DNA of 64,000 nucleotides from contig NZ_CATNLZ010000035.1 of NCBI RefSeq assembly GCF_950101795.1, forward strand, positions 202,148-266,147, given 5' to 3'. Below the pieces are notes generated by a model. The model had not been told where the DNA came from. It ran no database searches and saw nothing but the letters and a program-made list of their open reading frames with translations. Both the position numbers and the translations under genes were made by a program. The DNA comes from Nocardioides sp. T2.26MG-1. Lineage in GTDB: Bacteria; Actinomycetota; Actinomycetes; Propionibacteriales; Nocardioidaceae. Shown one piece after another: positions 49,522 through 57,837 of the stretch (positions are counted from its first letter, which is position 1; every line of letters starts with the position of its first letter).

Positions 49522-50187
49522 GTGAGTGAGCTGCCCCGCGGATCGACGATCCGCAAAGACGCCGGGATCTACGGGTACGAGCGCGCGCTGCGTCGCCACG
49601 GCATCGAGCCGATCGCGGGCGTCGACGAGGCCGGCCGCGGGGCCTGTGCCGGGCCGCTGGTCGCCGGCGCCGCGATCCTCCCGCCCGGCAGGGCCGGCAT
49701 CATCCCCGGCCTCGCCGACTCCAAGCTGCTGACCGAGAAGGCCCGCGAGCGCTGCTACGACCAGGTGGTGCGGCGAGCCCTCGCCTGGTCGGTGGTCGTC
49801 GTGTCGCACGAGGAGTGCGACCGGCTCGGCATGCACGTCGCCAACGTCGAGGCGCTGCGGCGCGCCGTCGCGCTGCTGGAGCTGCCGCCGTCGTACGTGC
49901 TCACCGACGGGTTCCCGGTCGACGGACTTGGGGTCCCCGGCCTGGCGATGTGGAAGGGCGATCGCGTCGCGGCCTGCATCGCCGCCGCCTCGGTGCTCGC
50001 GAAGGTCACCCGCGACCGGATCATGACCGAGCTCGACGCGCAGTGGCCGGCGTACGACTTCAAGACCCACAAGGGCTACATCACCGACGTGCACGCCGCC
50101 GCGCTCACCGAGCACGGGCCGTCGCCGATCCACCGGATGCGCTTCGTCAACGTCCGCCGCGCCGCCGGGATAGAGTCGACGACGTGA
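49522..50187 (+). CDS. rnhB: ribonuclease HII
   Basis: 221 aa. Removes ribonucleotides and RNA primers from DNA. The metal-binding carboxylates are D35 and E36 (IAGVDEAGRGACAG), with further acidic residues in LADSKLL and LTDGFPVDGL. GTG start 6 nt after the lepB stop, giving the common lepB-rnhB-DUF2469 order. Confidence 0.96.
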   Translation: MSELPRGSTIRKDAGIYGYERALRRHGIEPIAGVDEAGRGACAGPLVAGAAILPPGRAGIIPGLADSKLLTEKARERCYDQVVRRALAWSVVVVSHEECDRLGMHVANVEALRRAVALLELPPSYVLTDGFPVDGLGVPGLAMWKGDRVAACIAAASVLAKVTRDRIMTELDAQWPAYDFKTHKGYITDVHAAALTEHGPSPIHRMRFVNVRRAAGIESTT

Positions 50188-50492
50188 GCGCGGAGGACCT
50201 CGAGAAGTACGAGACCGAGATGGAGCTGACGCTCTATCGCGAGTACCGCGACGTCGTCGGGATCTTCAAGTACGTCGTCGAGACCGACCGCCGCTTCTAC
50301 CTCTGCAACCAGGTCGACGTGAAGGCCCGCACCGAGGCGGGCGACGTGTTCTTCGAGGTCTCGATGAGCGATGCGTGGGTGTGGGACATGTACCGCCCGG
50401 CCCGGTTCGCCAAGAACGTGAAGGTGCTGACGTTCAAGGACGTCAACGTCGAGGAGCTGAGCCCCTCCGAGATCGACCCGCCGAAGGCCTGA
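50184..50492 (+). CDS. DUF2469-family protein
   Basis: 102 aa with an acidic, strongly conserved sequence (SAEDLEKYETEMELTLYREYRDVVGIFKYVVETDRRFYLCN, long stretches of which match across Actinobacteria). The GTG overlaps the rnhB stop in a GTGA junction, so it is translationally coupled to rnhB, its usual neighbour. Function unknown. Confidence 0.92.
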   Translation: MSAEDLEKYETEMELTLYREYRDVVGIFKYVVETDRRFYLCNQVDVKARTEAGDVFFEVSMSDAWVWDMYRPARFAKNVKVLTFKDVNVEELSPSEIDPPKA

Positions 50493-50592
50493 CCCGGCCC
50501 AGCCGGACCAGACCAGTCCTGCCGAATCGCCCGCGGACGTGGCGCGCGCCACGGCGGCCGTGGGGACCGCCCTCTGACGCCGAGGTGGACCG

Positions 50593-51388
50593 ATGGCCGG
50601 TGGGGTGGCGCGCCGACTGCGCGAGCGGGACCGCGAACGCGGAGCTGCGGCGGTCGAGTTCGCACTGGTGGTCCCGGTGCTGCTGCTGTTGCTGTTCGGG
50701 ATCATCGGCTACGGCTACATGCTGCTTCCGGCAGGCCCTGAGCCGGGTGCCGCGGAGGGCGCCCGCGCCGCGGCGGTGAAGCCGAGCGGGACCGCCACCG
50801 CGACCCTCGAGACCGCGATGCGGGCAGCAGTCGACGCCGCGTTGGGGAGCTACGGCGTGCGCTGCAACGGCCCGGCCCTCAGCACAAGGTCGATGGGGCC
50901 TGGCAGTCCGCCGGGACGTGCACGCTCACCGTCGCTGCCTGCACGAACAACGCGTCGTCCATGTGCGCCTGCTGGCGGCGACGCTCACGGTGCCGGTCAG
51001 GGTGAGGCTGGACCTCCTGTTCGGCCTGCTGCCCGTGACGATCGACGGCAGCATCGTCGCGAAGCCGACGCCGAACGGCGTCGCGACGACGGTGGCCATC
51101 TCGGTCCCGCCGCACGGCTACGACACGCCGTACTCCAACGGCGGAACGGCGGCGCAGCTCCCGGCCGCGGCTCTCGAGGCTGCGTCCGTCTCGGTCGGCT
51201 CGCTCTCGCTCGGCCAGGCGACCGCGGTCCTCAACGCCGTCGCGACCACGATCGTCACGCCGATCGTGAACGGCGTGAACGGCACGATCCTGGGTCCCGT
51301 CTCCGACCTCGTCGGTCTACGGACCGCGGACGCGGACGTCCTGCTGCTCGACCACCCGACGTGCACGAGCCCTGTACTCCGCGGCTGA
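50593..51388 (+). pseudogene. frame-shifted TadE/TadG-like pilus-assembly protein relic
   Basis: The reading starts as a TadE-like protein: MAGGVARRLRERDRERGAAAVEFALVVPVLLLLLFGIIGYGYML, the usual N-terminal membrane segment. The expected FRQALS motif appears in the +1 frame near 50727-50745, then the original frame returns (GAAEGARAAAVK). Near 50882 it passes to a third frame (HKVDGAWQSAGTCTLTV), and near 50975 to a fourth segment that runs to a stop (VPVRVRLDLLFGLLPV, ending ADVLLLDHPTCTSPVLRG). That last half recalls the end of TadG-like proteins. Four frame changes in 400 bp indicate a decayed gene or sequencing errors. No other tad genes are nearby. Confidence 0.6.
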
Positions 51389-51398
51389 CGCCGCTGTC

Positions 51399-52556
51399 TC
51401 AGGCCGACGTGCCCACGGGCGTCGTCGCGCGGACGACCGCGGTGAGCCCGACGCCGGCCAGCGCCAGCACCACAGGCACGACCAGCAGCGCGGACTTCAG
51501 CGACGTCGCGTCCGCGATCGCCCCCACCGTCAACGGGGCGACCAGCACCGCCAGCGACGTCACTGTCACGGCACGACCGGTGGCCAGGACGGCTCGTCCG
51601 GGAGCCAGAGAGACCGCGATGGACATCCCCATCGGGAACAGGTTGCCGATCCCGAGACCCAGGGCGGTGAGTCCCAGCAGCGTCTGCGGGGTCGCCGTGG
51701 ACGTCCAGAGAACGGCGAACCCGGCGCCGCTCACGGCGAGGGCGTAGCCGAGCAGCCGGGTCGGCTCGATGCGCAGGGCCAGGCGGCTGCCGAGCGTCCG
51801 GCCCACGAGCACCCCGACGAAGAAGCCGCCCATCATCGACACGGCCCGCTCGGCCGACACGTCGGCCGCCTCCTCGGCGAAGCTCGCTCCCCATCCGGTG
51901 ACGCACCACTCCGCCGCCGTCGTGCAGACCAGGATCCCGGCGGCGATCCAGAACGGTCGCGGCAGTGGCTCCTTGGCGACCGAGGTGACCGGGGGAGCGG
52001 CCATCGTCAGTCCGCGGTTGCTCCACCACAGCAGCACGGGCGCGACCAGCGACAGCAGGAGCGCCGTACGCCAGCCCAGGTGCAGCACCGCGGTCAGCGA
52101 CAGGGCGCCGATGAGCACGATATAGGCGACGCTGGCGGACAGGTTGGCCTCGGTGAGGGCGACGCTCCGCAAGTCGCCGTGCTGGTCGGACAGCACGGCT
52201 TGGAGGGTCACGAGCAGCAGGCCGCCGCCGGTGCCCATGACGAGGACGGAGCCGATGGTCACCACGGCCGTCTGCCCGGCGGTCAGCCCGACGGCGCCGG
52301 CGCCCATCAGCCCCGCCGAGCCCCACAGCAGGGTGCCCCGGCCGAGGAGGCGCTCCACCTGGGCGGAGACGAGCCCGCCGAGCATGCTGCCGGCGGCGAA
52401 CGCCGCGACGTGCAGGCCACCGGTCGAGTAGCTGAGGCCCAGCTCCTCGCGCAGGTGCGGCACCACGAGCCCCGGCGCGGCCTGCAGGTAGGCGAACCAT
52501 CCGAGCACGAGGTACATGACCCAGGTGAGACGGTCCCGGACGAACACCTGCGGCAT
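51399..52556 (-). CDS. MFS transporter
   Basis: 385 aa with about 12 membrane helices: MPQVFVRDRLTWVMYLVLGWFAYLQAAPGLVV, then GLVSAQVERLLGRGTLLWGSAGLM, and repeated glycine-rich helices. A sugar/drug-type MFS of unknown substrate. ATG at 52556 was chosen because it begins directly before the first helix and has a -10 just upstream; a GTG at 52574 would add six residues. Divergent from a LacI regulator, which probably controls it. Confidence 0.85.
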   Translation of the reverse strand: MPQVFVRDRLTWVMYLVLGWFAYLQAAPGLVVPHLREELGLSYSTGGLHVAAFAAGSMLGGLVSAQVERLLGRGTLLWGSAGLMGAGAVGLTAGQTAVVTIGSVLVMGTGGGLLLVTLQAVLSDQHGDLRSVALTEANLSASVAYIVLIGALSLTAVLHLGWRTALLLSLVAPVLLWWSNRGLTMAAPPVTSVAKEPLPRPFWIAAGILVCTTAAEWCVTGWGASFAEEAADVSAERAVSMMGGFFVGVLVGRTLGSRLALRIEPTRLLGYALAVSGAGFAVLWTSTATPQTLLGLTALGLGIGNLFPMGMSIAVSLAPGRAVLATGRAVTVTSLAVLVAPLTVGAIADATSLKSALLVVPVVLALAGVGLTAVVRATTPVGTSA

Positions 52557-52558
52557 GC

Positions 52559-52578
52559 GTGTAACGATACACACGTTA
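52559..52578. promoter_or_regulatory. operator and overlapping leaderless promoters between MFS and lacI-type gene
   Basis: GTGTAACGATACAC is a near-palindrome (52559-52572), and TAACG / CGTTA arms (52562-52578) overlap it. The minus-strand -10 TATCGT (52569-52564) is 7 nt from the MFS ATG. The plus-strand -10 TAGGGT (52577-52582) is 6 nt from the regulator ATG. The whole intergenic region is 32 bp, so binding would shut both genes. Confidence 0.5.
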
Positions 52579-52588
52579 GGGTCGTGCC

Positions 52589-53641
52589 ATGGCGGGAACC
52601 CTCGGAGCCAAGCGGGCGACGCTCGCCCAGGTCGCCGAGCTCGCCGGTGTCTCGGTGATGACCGCGTCGTACACCTACAACCGGCCCGAGCGGGTCTCGG
52701 AGCAGGCGCGGGGCAAGGTGCTCGCCGCGGCGGCCGAGCTGGGATACGCCGGCCCGCACCCGAGCGCCCGGTCGCTGCGGCGGGGCAGCACCCTGGCCCT
52801 CGGGGTCGTGCTCGGCGAGCACCTCACCTACGCGTTCGACGACCCGGCGGCCGTCGCCTTCATGGCCGGGATCGCCGAGGTGTGCGCCGAGCGCGGCTTC
52901 GGGATGACGATCCTGCCGATCACCGGCGCCGTGGAGGACGCCGACCGGATCGCCGATGCGGCCGTCGACGGGTTCGTGGTCTGGACGACGACCGACGACG
53001 ACCCGACCCTGGCTGCGGTCCTGGCGACCCGGCGTCCCGCGGTCATCCACGGCGGCTCGCGGGTCGAGGGGCTGGTGCGGGTGAGCATCGACAACCGGGC
53101 CGCGGCGCGCGCGGTCGGTGACCTCGCCTTCGCGGGCTCGCGCCGTCCCGCGGTCGTGAGCCAGCCCGTCTCCCGCGACCGAGCCGGCACGATCACGCGG
53201 GGCGTCGACCTCGCCGACGCGCTCTTCCCGGTGACCCGCGACCGCCTGGCCGGCTATCGCGAAGCCGCCGAGGAGACAGGGACGGACTGGGCCGACGTGG
53301 TCGTCGCGGTGTGTGCCCGCAACGACGTCGCCGAGGCCGAGCGGGTCGCGACCGCGCTGCTGACCTCCGCCGAGCCGCCGGACGCGATCGCCGCGATGAG
53401 CGACCAGCAGGCGCTGGGCGTGCTGCGCGCTGCCGGTGCGCTCGGCCTGACCGTGCCGGGCGACCTCGCCGTCACCGGGTGGGACGACGTGCCCGCCGCC
53501 GCGCAGGCGGGTCTGACCACGGTGCACCAGTCACTGCGCGACCAGGGCGCGACCTGTGCGCGAATCGCGCTGGGCGGCCGCCATCGGTCCCGGTCGGCGC
53601 CCTGGTCGGTCGTGGCGCGCTCGAGCACACGGCGCACCTGA
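52589..53641 (+). CDS. LacI-family transcriptional regulator
   Basis: 350 aa. The N-terminal LacI helix-turn-helix (TLAQVAELAGVSVMTASYTYNRPERVSEQARGKV) is followed by the periplasmic-binding-like effector domain ending TTVHQSLRDQG and a short basic C-terminus. It probably responds to a sugar or nucleoside and regulates the divergent MFS gene. The C-terminus (RSRSAPWSVVARSSTRRT) is normal for the family. Confidence 0.9.
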   Translation: MAGTLGAKRATLAQVAELAGVSVMTASYTYNRPERVSEQARGKVLAAAAELGYAGPHPSARSLRRGSTLALGVVLGEHLTYAFDDPAAVAFMAGIAEVCAERGFGMTILPITGAVEDADRIADAAVDGFVVWTTTDDDPTLAAVLATRRPAVIHGGSRVEGLVRVSIDNRAAARAVGDLAFAGSRRPAVVSQPVSRDRAGTITRGVDLADALFPVTRDRLAGYREAAEETGTDWADVVVAVCARNDVAEAERVATALLTSAEPPDAIAAMSDQQALGVLRAAGALGLTVPGDLAVTGWDDVPAAAQAGLTTVHQSLRDQGATCARIALGGRHRSRSAPWSVVARSSTRRT

Positions 53642-53779
53642 CGGAGCTGGGCAGGGGCGGGGGCGGAGCCCGCTTTCCGTGCACAGCGTGGCTTCCGGCA
53701 CGACTGCCCACAGCCGTGCGTCGTCGACGCGCGGGCTGTCCCTCGCCTCGGAGAGGGTCGTGCACAGGAGGTCGAGGAC

Positions 53780-54154
53780 ATGACGAGTTCGACAGCAGCG
53801 GCGATCAAGCAGGCCCTCGGGGCCTACGGCGAGACCCTCGCGATGCGGCACCTGGTGGCCCAGGGCATGGTGGTGCTCGACCGCAACTGGCGGTGCGAGG
53901 CGGGGGAGATCGACCTCGTCCTCCGCGACGGCGACGTGCTGGTCGTCTGCGAGGTCAAGACCCGCAGCAGCGTGCGCTACGGCACCCCGCACGAGGCCGT
54001 GACGGACATCAAGCTCGCGCGACTGCGGCGGCTCGCGACCCGGTGGATCGAGGAGCGCGGCGTGGCCGTCCGCGACGTCCGCATCGACATGGTCGGCATC
54101 GTCCGGCCTCGACGCGGGTCCTCGATCCTCGACCACGTGCGGGGGATCGGCTGA
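53780..54154 (+). CDS. yraN: UPF0102 / YraN-family protein
   Basis: 124 aa. An endonuclease-like fold: AYGETLAMRHLVAQGMVVLDRNWRCEAGEIDLVLRDGDVLVVCEVKTRSS contains the GEIDL and VEVKTR-type acidic motif of the restriction-endonuclease-like superfamily. Function unproven, suspected DNA-processing role. ATG with GAGGAC upstream. Its stop overlaps the ComM start (TGATG), the conserved yraN-comM-dprA arrangement. Confidence 0.92.
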   Translation: MTSSTAAAIKQALGAYGETLAMRHLVAQGMVVLDRNWRCEAGEIDLVLRDGDVLVVCEVKTRSSVRYGTPHEAVTDIKLARLRRLATRWIEERGVAVRDVRIDMVGIVRPRRGSSILDHVRGIG

Positions 54155-55740
54155 TGCCCTTCGCGACCGCCCACACCGTCTCGCTCCACGGCGCCGTCGG
54201 CCACCTCATCGACGTCCAGGCCGACGTCTCACCGGGCCAGGTGGGGGTCACCATGGTCGGCCGGGCGGACACGATGATCAACGAGTCCCGCGACCGGTGC
54301 CGGATGGCGATCATCAACAGCCAGCTCGACTGGCCGGCCACCCGGCGGATCACGATCCTGCTGTCCCCGGCCGACCTGCTCAAGAGTGGCACCCACTTCG
54401 ACATGGCGATCGCGGTGTCGGTGCTGGCGGCGGCCGGCAGCGTGCCGGCCTCCACGCTCGACGGCACCGCCTTCATCGGCGAGCTCACCCTCGACGGCAA
54501 CCTGCGCGCCGCCGCCGGGGTGCTGCCGATGGTGATGGCCGCGGCCGAGCGCGGGATCCGCGCGGTCTTCGTCCCCGAGCCGCAGGCGGCCGAGGCCGCG
54601 ATGGTCCCCGACATGAGCGTGATCGGGGTCCGGTCGCTGGGACAGGTCGTCGCTGTGCTCCGCGACGAGGAGGTGCCCGAGGCACCCCCGGTCGCCCCCC
54701 TCTCCGGGACGCGGCTCCTGGCGTGGCGCGGTCAGGAGCGGCTCGACGAGCTCGACCTCGCCGACCTGGTCGGCGTCGACGACGCGCGCTACGCCGTCGA
54801 GGTCGCGGCTGCGGGGGGCCACCACCTGCTGCTCTCGGGGCCCAAGGGATGCGGCAAGACCAGCCTCGCCGAGCGGATCCCGGGGATCCTCCCCGACCTC
54901 AGCCCGGCGGAGTCGCTCGAGCTCAGCGCCATCCACTCGCTGGCCGGGGCGCTCGACCCCGATGCCGGGTTCCCGACCAGACCGCCGTTCTCGGCTCCAC
55001 ACCACGACGCCAGCAAGGCCAGCCTCATCGGGGGTGGCCTGGGTGTGGTGCGTCCCGGTGAGGTGAGCAAGGCCCACACCGGGGTGCTGTTCCTCGACGA
55101 GTTCCCCTTGTTCCGGTCCGACGTGATCGAGGCGCTGCGCCAGCCGCTCGAGAACGGCGACGTCACGGTCGCGCGGCGCGACGAGTCGGTCACCCTTCCC
55201 GCCCGCGGCATGGTCGTGCTCGCCGCCAACCCGTGTCCCTGCGGCGACTACAGCGGCGACGTCCGGGAGAACCACTGCATCTGCCGCGAGGTCCAGCGCC
55301 GCGACTACCGCAACAAGGTGACCGGACCCGTTGCCGACCGGGTCGACATCGTCCGCCAGCTGCGGGCGCTGCGCCGGCGCGACGCTCGGCTCGACCTCGC
55401 ACCGAGTGAGTCGTCGGCGGTGGTGCGGCGCCGGGTGGAGGCGGCCCGAGCCCGGCAGGCGGAGCGCTACGCGGACGAGAGCTGGCGTCTCAACGCCCAC
55501 GCCCCCGGGCCGGTGCTGCGCGACCGGTGGCCGCTGACCAAGGCCGGCCAGAAGGCGGTCGACGACCAGCTCTACGCCGGCCGGCTGAGCCGCCGCGGCG
55601 CGACCCGCGTGCACCGCCTCGCGTGGACCGTCGCCGACCTGCGGGGCTTGGACCACCCCGGCCTCCACGAGGTCGACACCGCGCTGCGGCTGCGCACCGG
55701 CGAGCCGTTGCTGCTCTCGATGCTGGAGCGCACGGGATGA
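54154..55740 (+). CDS. comM: ComM/YifB-family Mg-chelatase-like AAA+ ATPase
   Basis: 528 aa. An N-terminal LonC-like domain (1-160) has the family start TAHTVSLHGAVGHLIDVQADVS. The AAA+ core has Walker A SGPKGCGKTS and Walker B GVLFLDEFPLF. A zinc-like CPCGDYSGDVRENHCIC block separates the ATPase from the C-terminal domain. ComM is a hexameric branch-migration helicase that promotes integration of transformed DNA. Together with dprA it suggests, but does not prove, natural transformation. Confidence 0.95.
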   Translation: MPFATAHTVSLHGAVGHLIDVQADVSPGQVGVTMVGRADTMINESRDRCRMAIINSQLDWPATRRITILLSPADLLKSGTHFDMAIAVSVLAAAGSVPASTLDGTAFIGELTLDGNLRAAAGVLPMVMAAAERGIRAVFVPEPQAAEAAMVPDMSVIGVRSLGQVVAVLRDEEVPEAPPVAPLSGTRLLAWRGQERLDELDLADLVGVDDARYAVEVAAAGGHHLLLSGPKGCGKTSLAERIPGILPDLSPAESLELSAIHSLAGALDPDAGFPTRPPFSAPHHDASKASLIGGGLGVVRPGEVSKAHTGVLFLDEFPLFRSDVIEALRQPLENGDVTVARRDESVTLPARGMVVLAANPCPCGDYSGDVRENHCICREVQRRDYRNKVTGPVADRVDIVRQLRALRRRDARLDLAPSESSAVVRRRVEAARARQAERYADESWRLNAHAPGPVLRDRWPLTKAGQKAVDDQLYAGRLSRRGATRVHRLAWTVADLRGLDHPGLHEVDTALRLRTGEPLLLSMLERTG

Positions 55741-56870
55741 CCGCGCTCGACGACCGGCTCGCGCGGGTTGCGATCAACGCCCTCGGTGAGCCGGGGGATC
55801 CTCGACTGCTCGACGCCGTCACCCAGCACGGTGCCCCTCGGGTCCTCGACATGCTGGTCGGCCAGCGGACGATCGACGACCTCCAGACCGACCCCGAGGC
55901 TCGGCGCTCGGCGTCCGATCCCGAGCGCACCCTCGCGGAGGCGGCGGTGCAGGGCCTGCGGTTCGTCGTCCCGGGAGATGAGGAGTGGCCCTCCCAGCTC
56001 GACGACCTGGCGCTCACCGCGCCGCTGCAGAACCGCGGCGGCGTCCCGGTCGGTCTCTGGGTGCGGGGTCCGGTCCGACTCGACCAGCTCGTCGGCTCGG
56101 TGGCGGTCGTCGGCTCCCGGTCGGCCACGACCTACGGTGCCGACGTCGCGGCCGACCTTGCGGCGGACGTGGCCGCAGCCGGCCGTTGCGTCGTGTCCGG
56201 AGCCGCCTACGGGATCGACCAGGCCGGGCACCGCGGTGCGCTCGCCGGCGGCGGGACGACCGTGGCCGTGCTCGCGTGCGGTGCCGACCGCGTCTACCCC
56301 GCCTCCCACCGCCAGCTCATCGAGCACATCGCCGCCCACGGAGCCGTGGTGTCCGAGGCCATTCCCGGGTGGGCGCCGACCCAGATCCGCTTCCTGGCGC
56401 GCAACCGCCTGATCGCGGCGCTCACCACGGGCACCGTGGTCGTCGAGGCCGCCGTGCGCAGCGGCGCCCTCAACACCGCCAACTGGGCGACCCGGCTCAA
56501 CCGGCCGGTGATGGGGGTGCCGGGGCCGGTCACCAGCGCCCCGTCCCAGGGGGTGCACCAGCTGATCCGCTCCCAGGCCGCGACCCTGGTGACGTCCGGA
56601 GCGGAGGTGCTCGAGGAGGTCAGCGCCGCGGGGGAGCACCTCGTCGAGGAGCCGCGCGGACCGGTCCGTCCGCGCGACCGGCTCACCACTCGGCAGCGGC
56701 AGGTCCTCGACGCCGTCCCGGTGGTGCAGGCCGCGCCGGAGGCCTCGATCGCCCGCACCGCCGGCCTCCTGCTCGCCGACACCCGGGGCGTGCTGGCCAC
56801 GCTGGCCGAGCAGGGGCTGGCCGAGCAGGTCCCAGGCGGATGGCGGCTCGCCGCGCTCGCTCGCGAGTAG
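55737..56870 (+). CDS. dprA: DNA-processing protein DprA
   Basis: 377 aa. The Rossmann-fold DprA domain contains VAVVGSRSATTYG, VVSGAAYGIDQAGHRGALAGGGTTVAVLACGADRVYP and FLARNRLIAALTTGTVVVEAAVRSGALNTA, all diagnostic. A C-terminal winged-helix-like extension (about 300-377) follows. It loads RecA onto incoming single strands. The ATG overlaps the comM stop by four bases. Confidence 0.96.
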   Translation: MTALDDRLARVAINALGEPGDPRLLDAVTQHGAPRVLDMLVGQRTIDDLQTDPEARRSASDPERTLAEAAVQGLRFVVPGDEEWPSQLDDLALTAPLQNRGGVPVGLWVRGPVRLDQLVGSVAVVGSRSATTYGADVAADLAADVAAAGRCVVSGAAYGIDQAGHRGALAGGGTTVAVLACGADRVYPASHRQLIEHIAAHGAVVSEAIPGWAPTQIRFLARNRLIAALTTGTVVVEAAVRSGALNTANWATRLNRPVMGVPGPVTSAPSQGVHQLIRSQAATLVTSGAEVLEEVSAAGEHLVEEPRGPVRPRDRLTTRQRQVLDAVPVVQAAPEASIARTAGLLLADTRGVLATLAEQGLAEQVPGGWRLAALARE

Positions 56871-56886
56871 CCGCCCCCGGTCTTCC

Positions 56887-56892
56887 TAGACT
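56887..56892 (+). promoter_or_regulatory. -10 TAGACT, leaderless xerC start
   Basis: TAGACT ends 6 nt before the xerC GTG with no Shine-Dalgarno. Confidence 0.45.
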
Positions 56893-56898
56893 CGGCAC

Positions 56899-57837
56899 GT
56901 GAGCGACGAGGAGCAGGCGACCGACCTGCCCGAGGCGATGACCCGGGTGCTCGGGGAGTACGAGCGGCACCTGGCCGCCGAGCGCGACCTGACCGCACAC
57001 ACGGTCCGGGCGTACGTCGGGGACGTGGCCGGACTGCTCGGGCACGCCGCCCGTCTCGGGCACACCGAGGCAGGTGAGCTCGACCTCCGCACCCTGCGCA
57101 GCTGGCTGGCCAAGCAGCAGAGCCTCGGTCGGTCCCGCACCACGATCGCGCGGCGGGCGACTGCCGCGCGGGTCTTCACGGCCTGGCTCGCGCGCACCGG
57201 ACGGTCCCCGGTCGACGCAGGTGCCAGCCTCGGCGCCCCGAAGGCGCACCGGTCGTTGCCGCCGGTGCTGCGTGCGGACGAGGCGGCGGAGCTGGTGCGT
57301 GTGGCCGCCGAGCATGCCGACGACGGCAGCCCGGTCGGGCTGCGCGACGTCGCGATGCTCGAGCTGCTCTACGCCACCGGCATCCGGGTGGGAGAGCTGG
57401 TCGGTCTCGACATCGACGACCTCGACCGCGAGCGCAACGTCGTCCGGGTCTTCGGCAAGGGGCGCAAGGAGCGGTCCGTGCCGTTCGGCCGCCCGGCCGC
57501 GCGGGCGGTCGACTTCTGGCTCAAGCAGGGCCGTCCGCTGCTCGCGGTGCCCGGCAGCGGAGCAGCACTGTTCCTCGGTGCCCGGGGCGGCCGGATCGAC
57601 CAGCGGGCCGTGCGCACGGTCGTGCACCGCCGGATCGCCGACGTGCCCGGGGCGCCGGACATCGGGCCGCACGGGCTGCGGCACACCGCCGCCACCCACC
57701 TGCTGGAGGGCGGCGCGGACCTGCGGTCGGTGCAGGAGCTCCTCGGCCACGCCTCGTTGGCGACCACGCAGATCTACACCCACGTCAGCACCGACCGCCT
57801 GCGGCGGGCCTACCAGCAGGCGCACCCGCGGGCGTAG
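56899..57837 (+). CDS. xerC: tyrosine recombinase XerC
   Basis: 312 aa. N-terminal SAM-like core-binding domain (about 15-105), catalytic domain with R163 (YATGIRVGELVGL), K187, H258 and R261 (HGLRHTAATH), H284 (GHASLATTQIYTH) and nucleophile Y293. Resolves chromosome dimers at dif. It lies downstream of dprA as the housekeeping XerC; there is no prophage or att site beside it. Its last 28 bp overlap the stop region of the convergent peptidase gene. Confidence 0.95.
   Translation: MSDEEQATDLPEAMTRVLGEYERHLAAERDLTAHTVRAYVGDVAGLLGHAARLGHTEAGELDLRTLRSWLAKQQSLGRSRTTIARRATAARVFTAWLARTGRSPVDAGASLGAPKAHRSLPPVLRADEAAELVRVAAEHADDGSPVGLRDVAMLELLYATGIRVGELVGLDIDDLDRERNVVRVFGKGRKERSVPFGRPAARAVDFWLKQGRPLLAVPGSGAALFLGARGGRIDQRAVRTVVHRRIADVPGAPDIGPHGLRHTAATHLLEGGADLRSVQELLGHASLATTQIYTHVSTDRLRRAYQQAHPRA

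Noticed and set aside
56899..57837. XerC as an integrase of a mobile element
   Set aside because: It sits in the conserved dprA neighbourhood, and there is no att duplication, excisionase or phage gene nearby.
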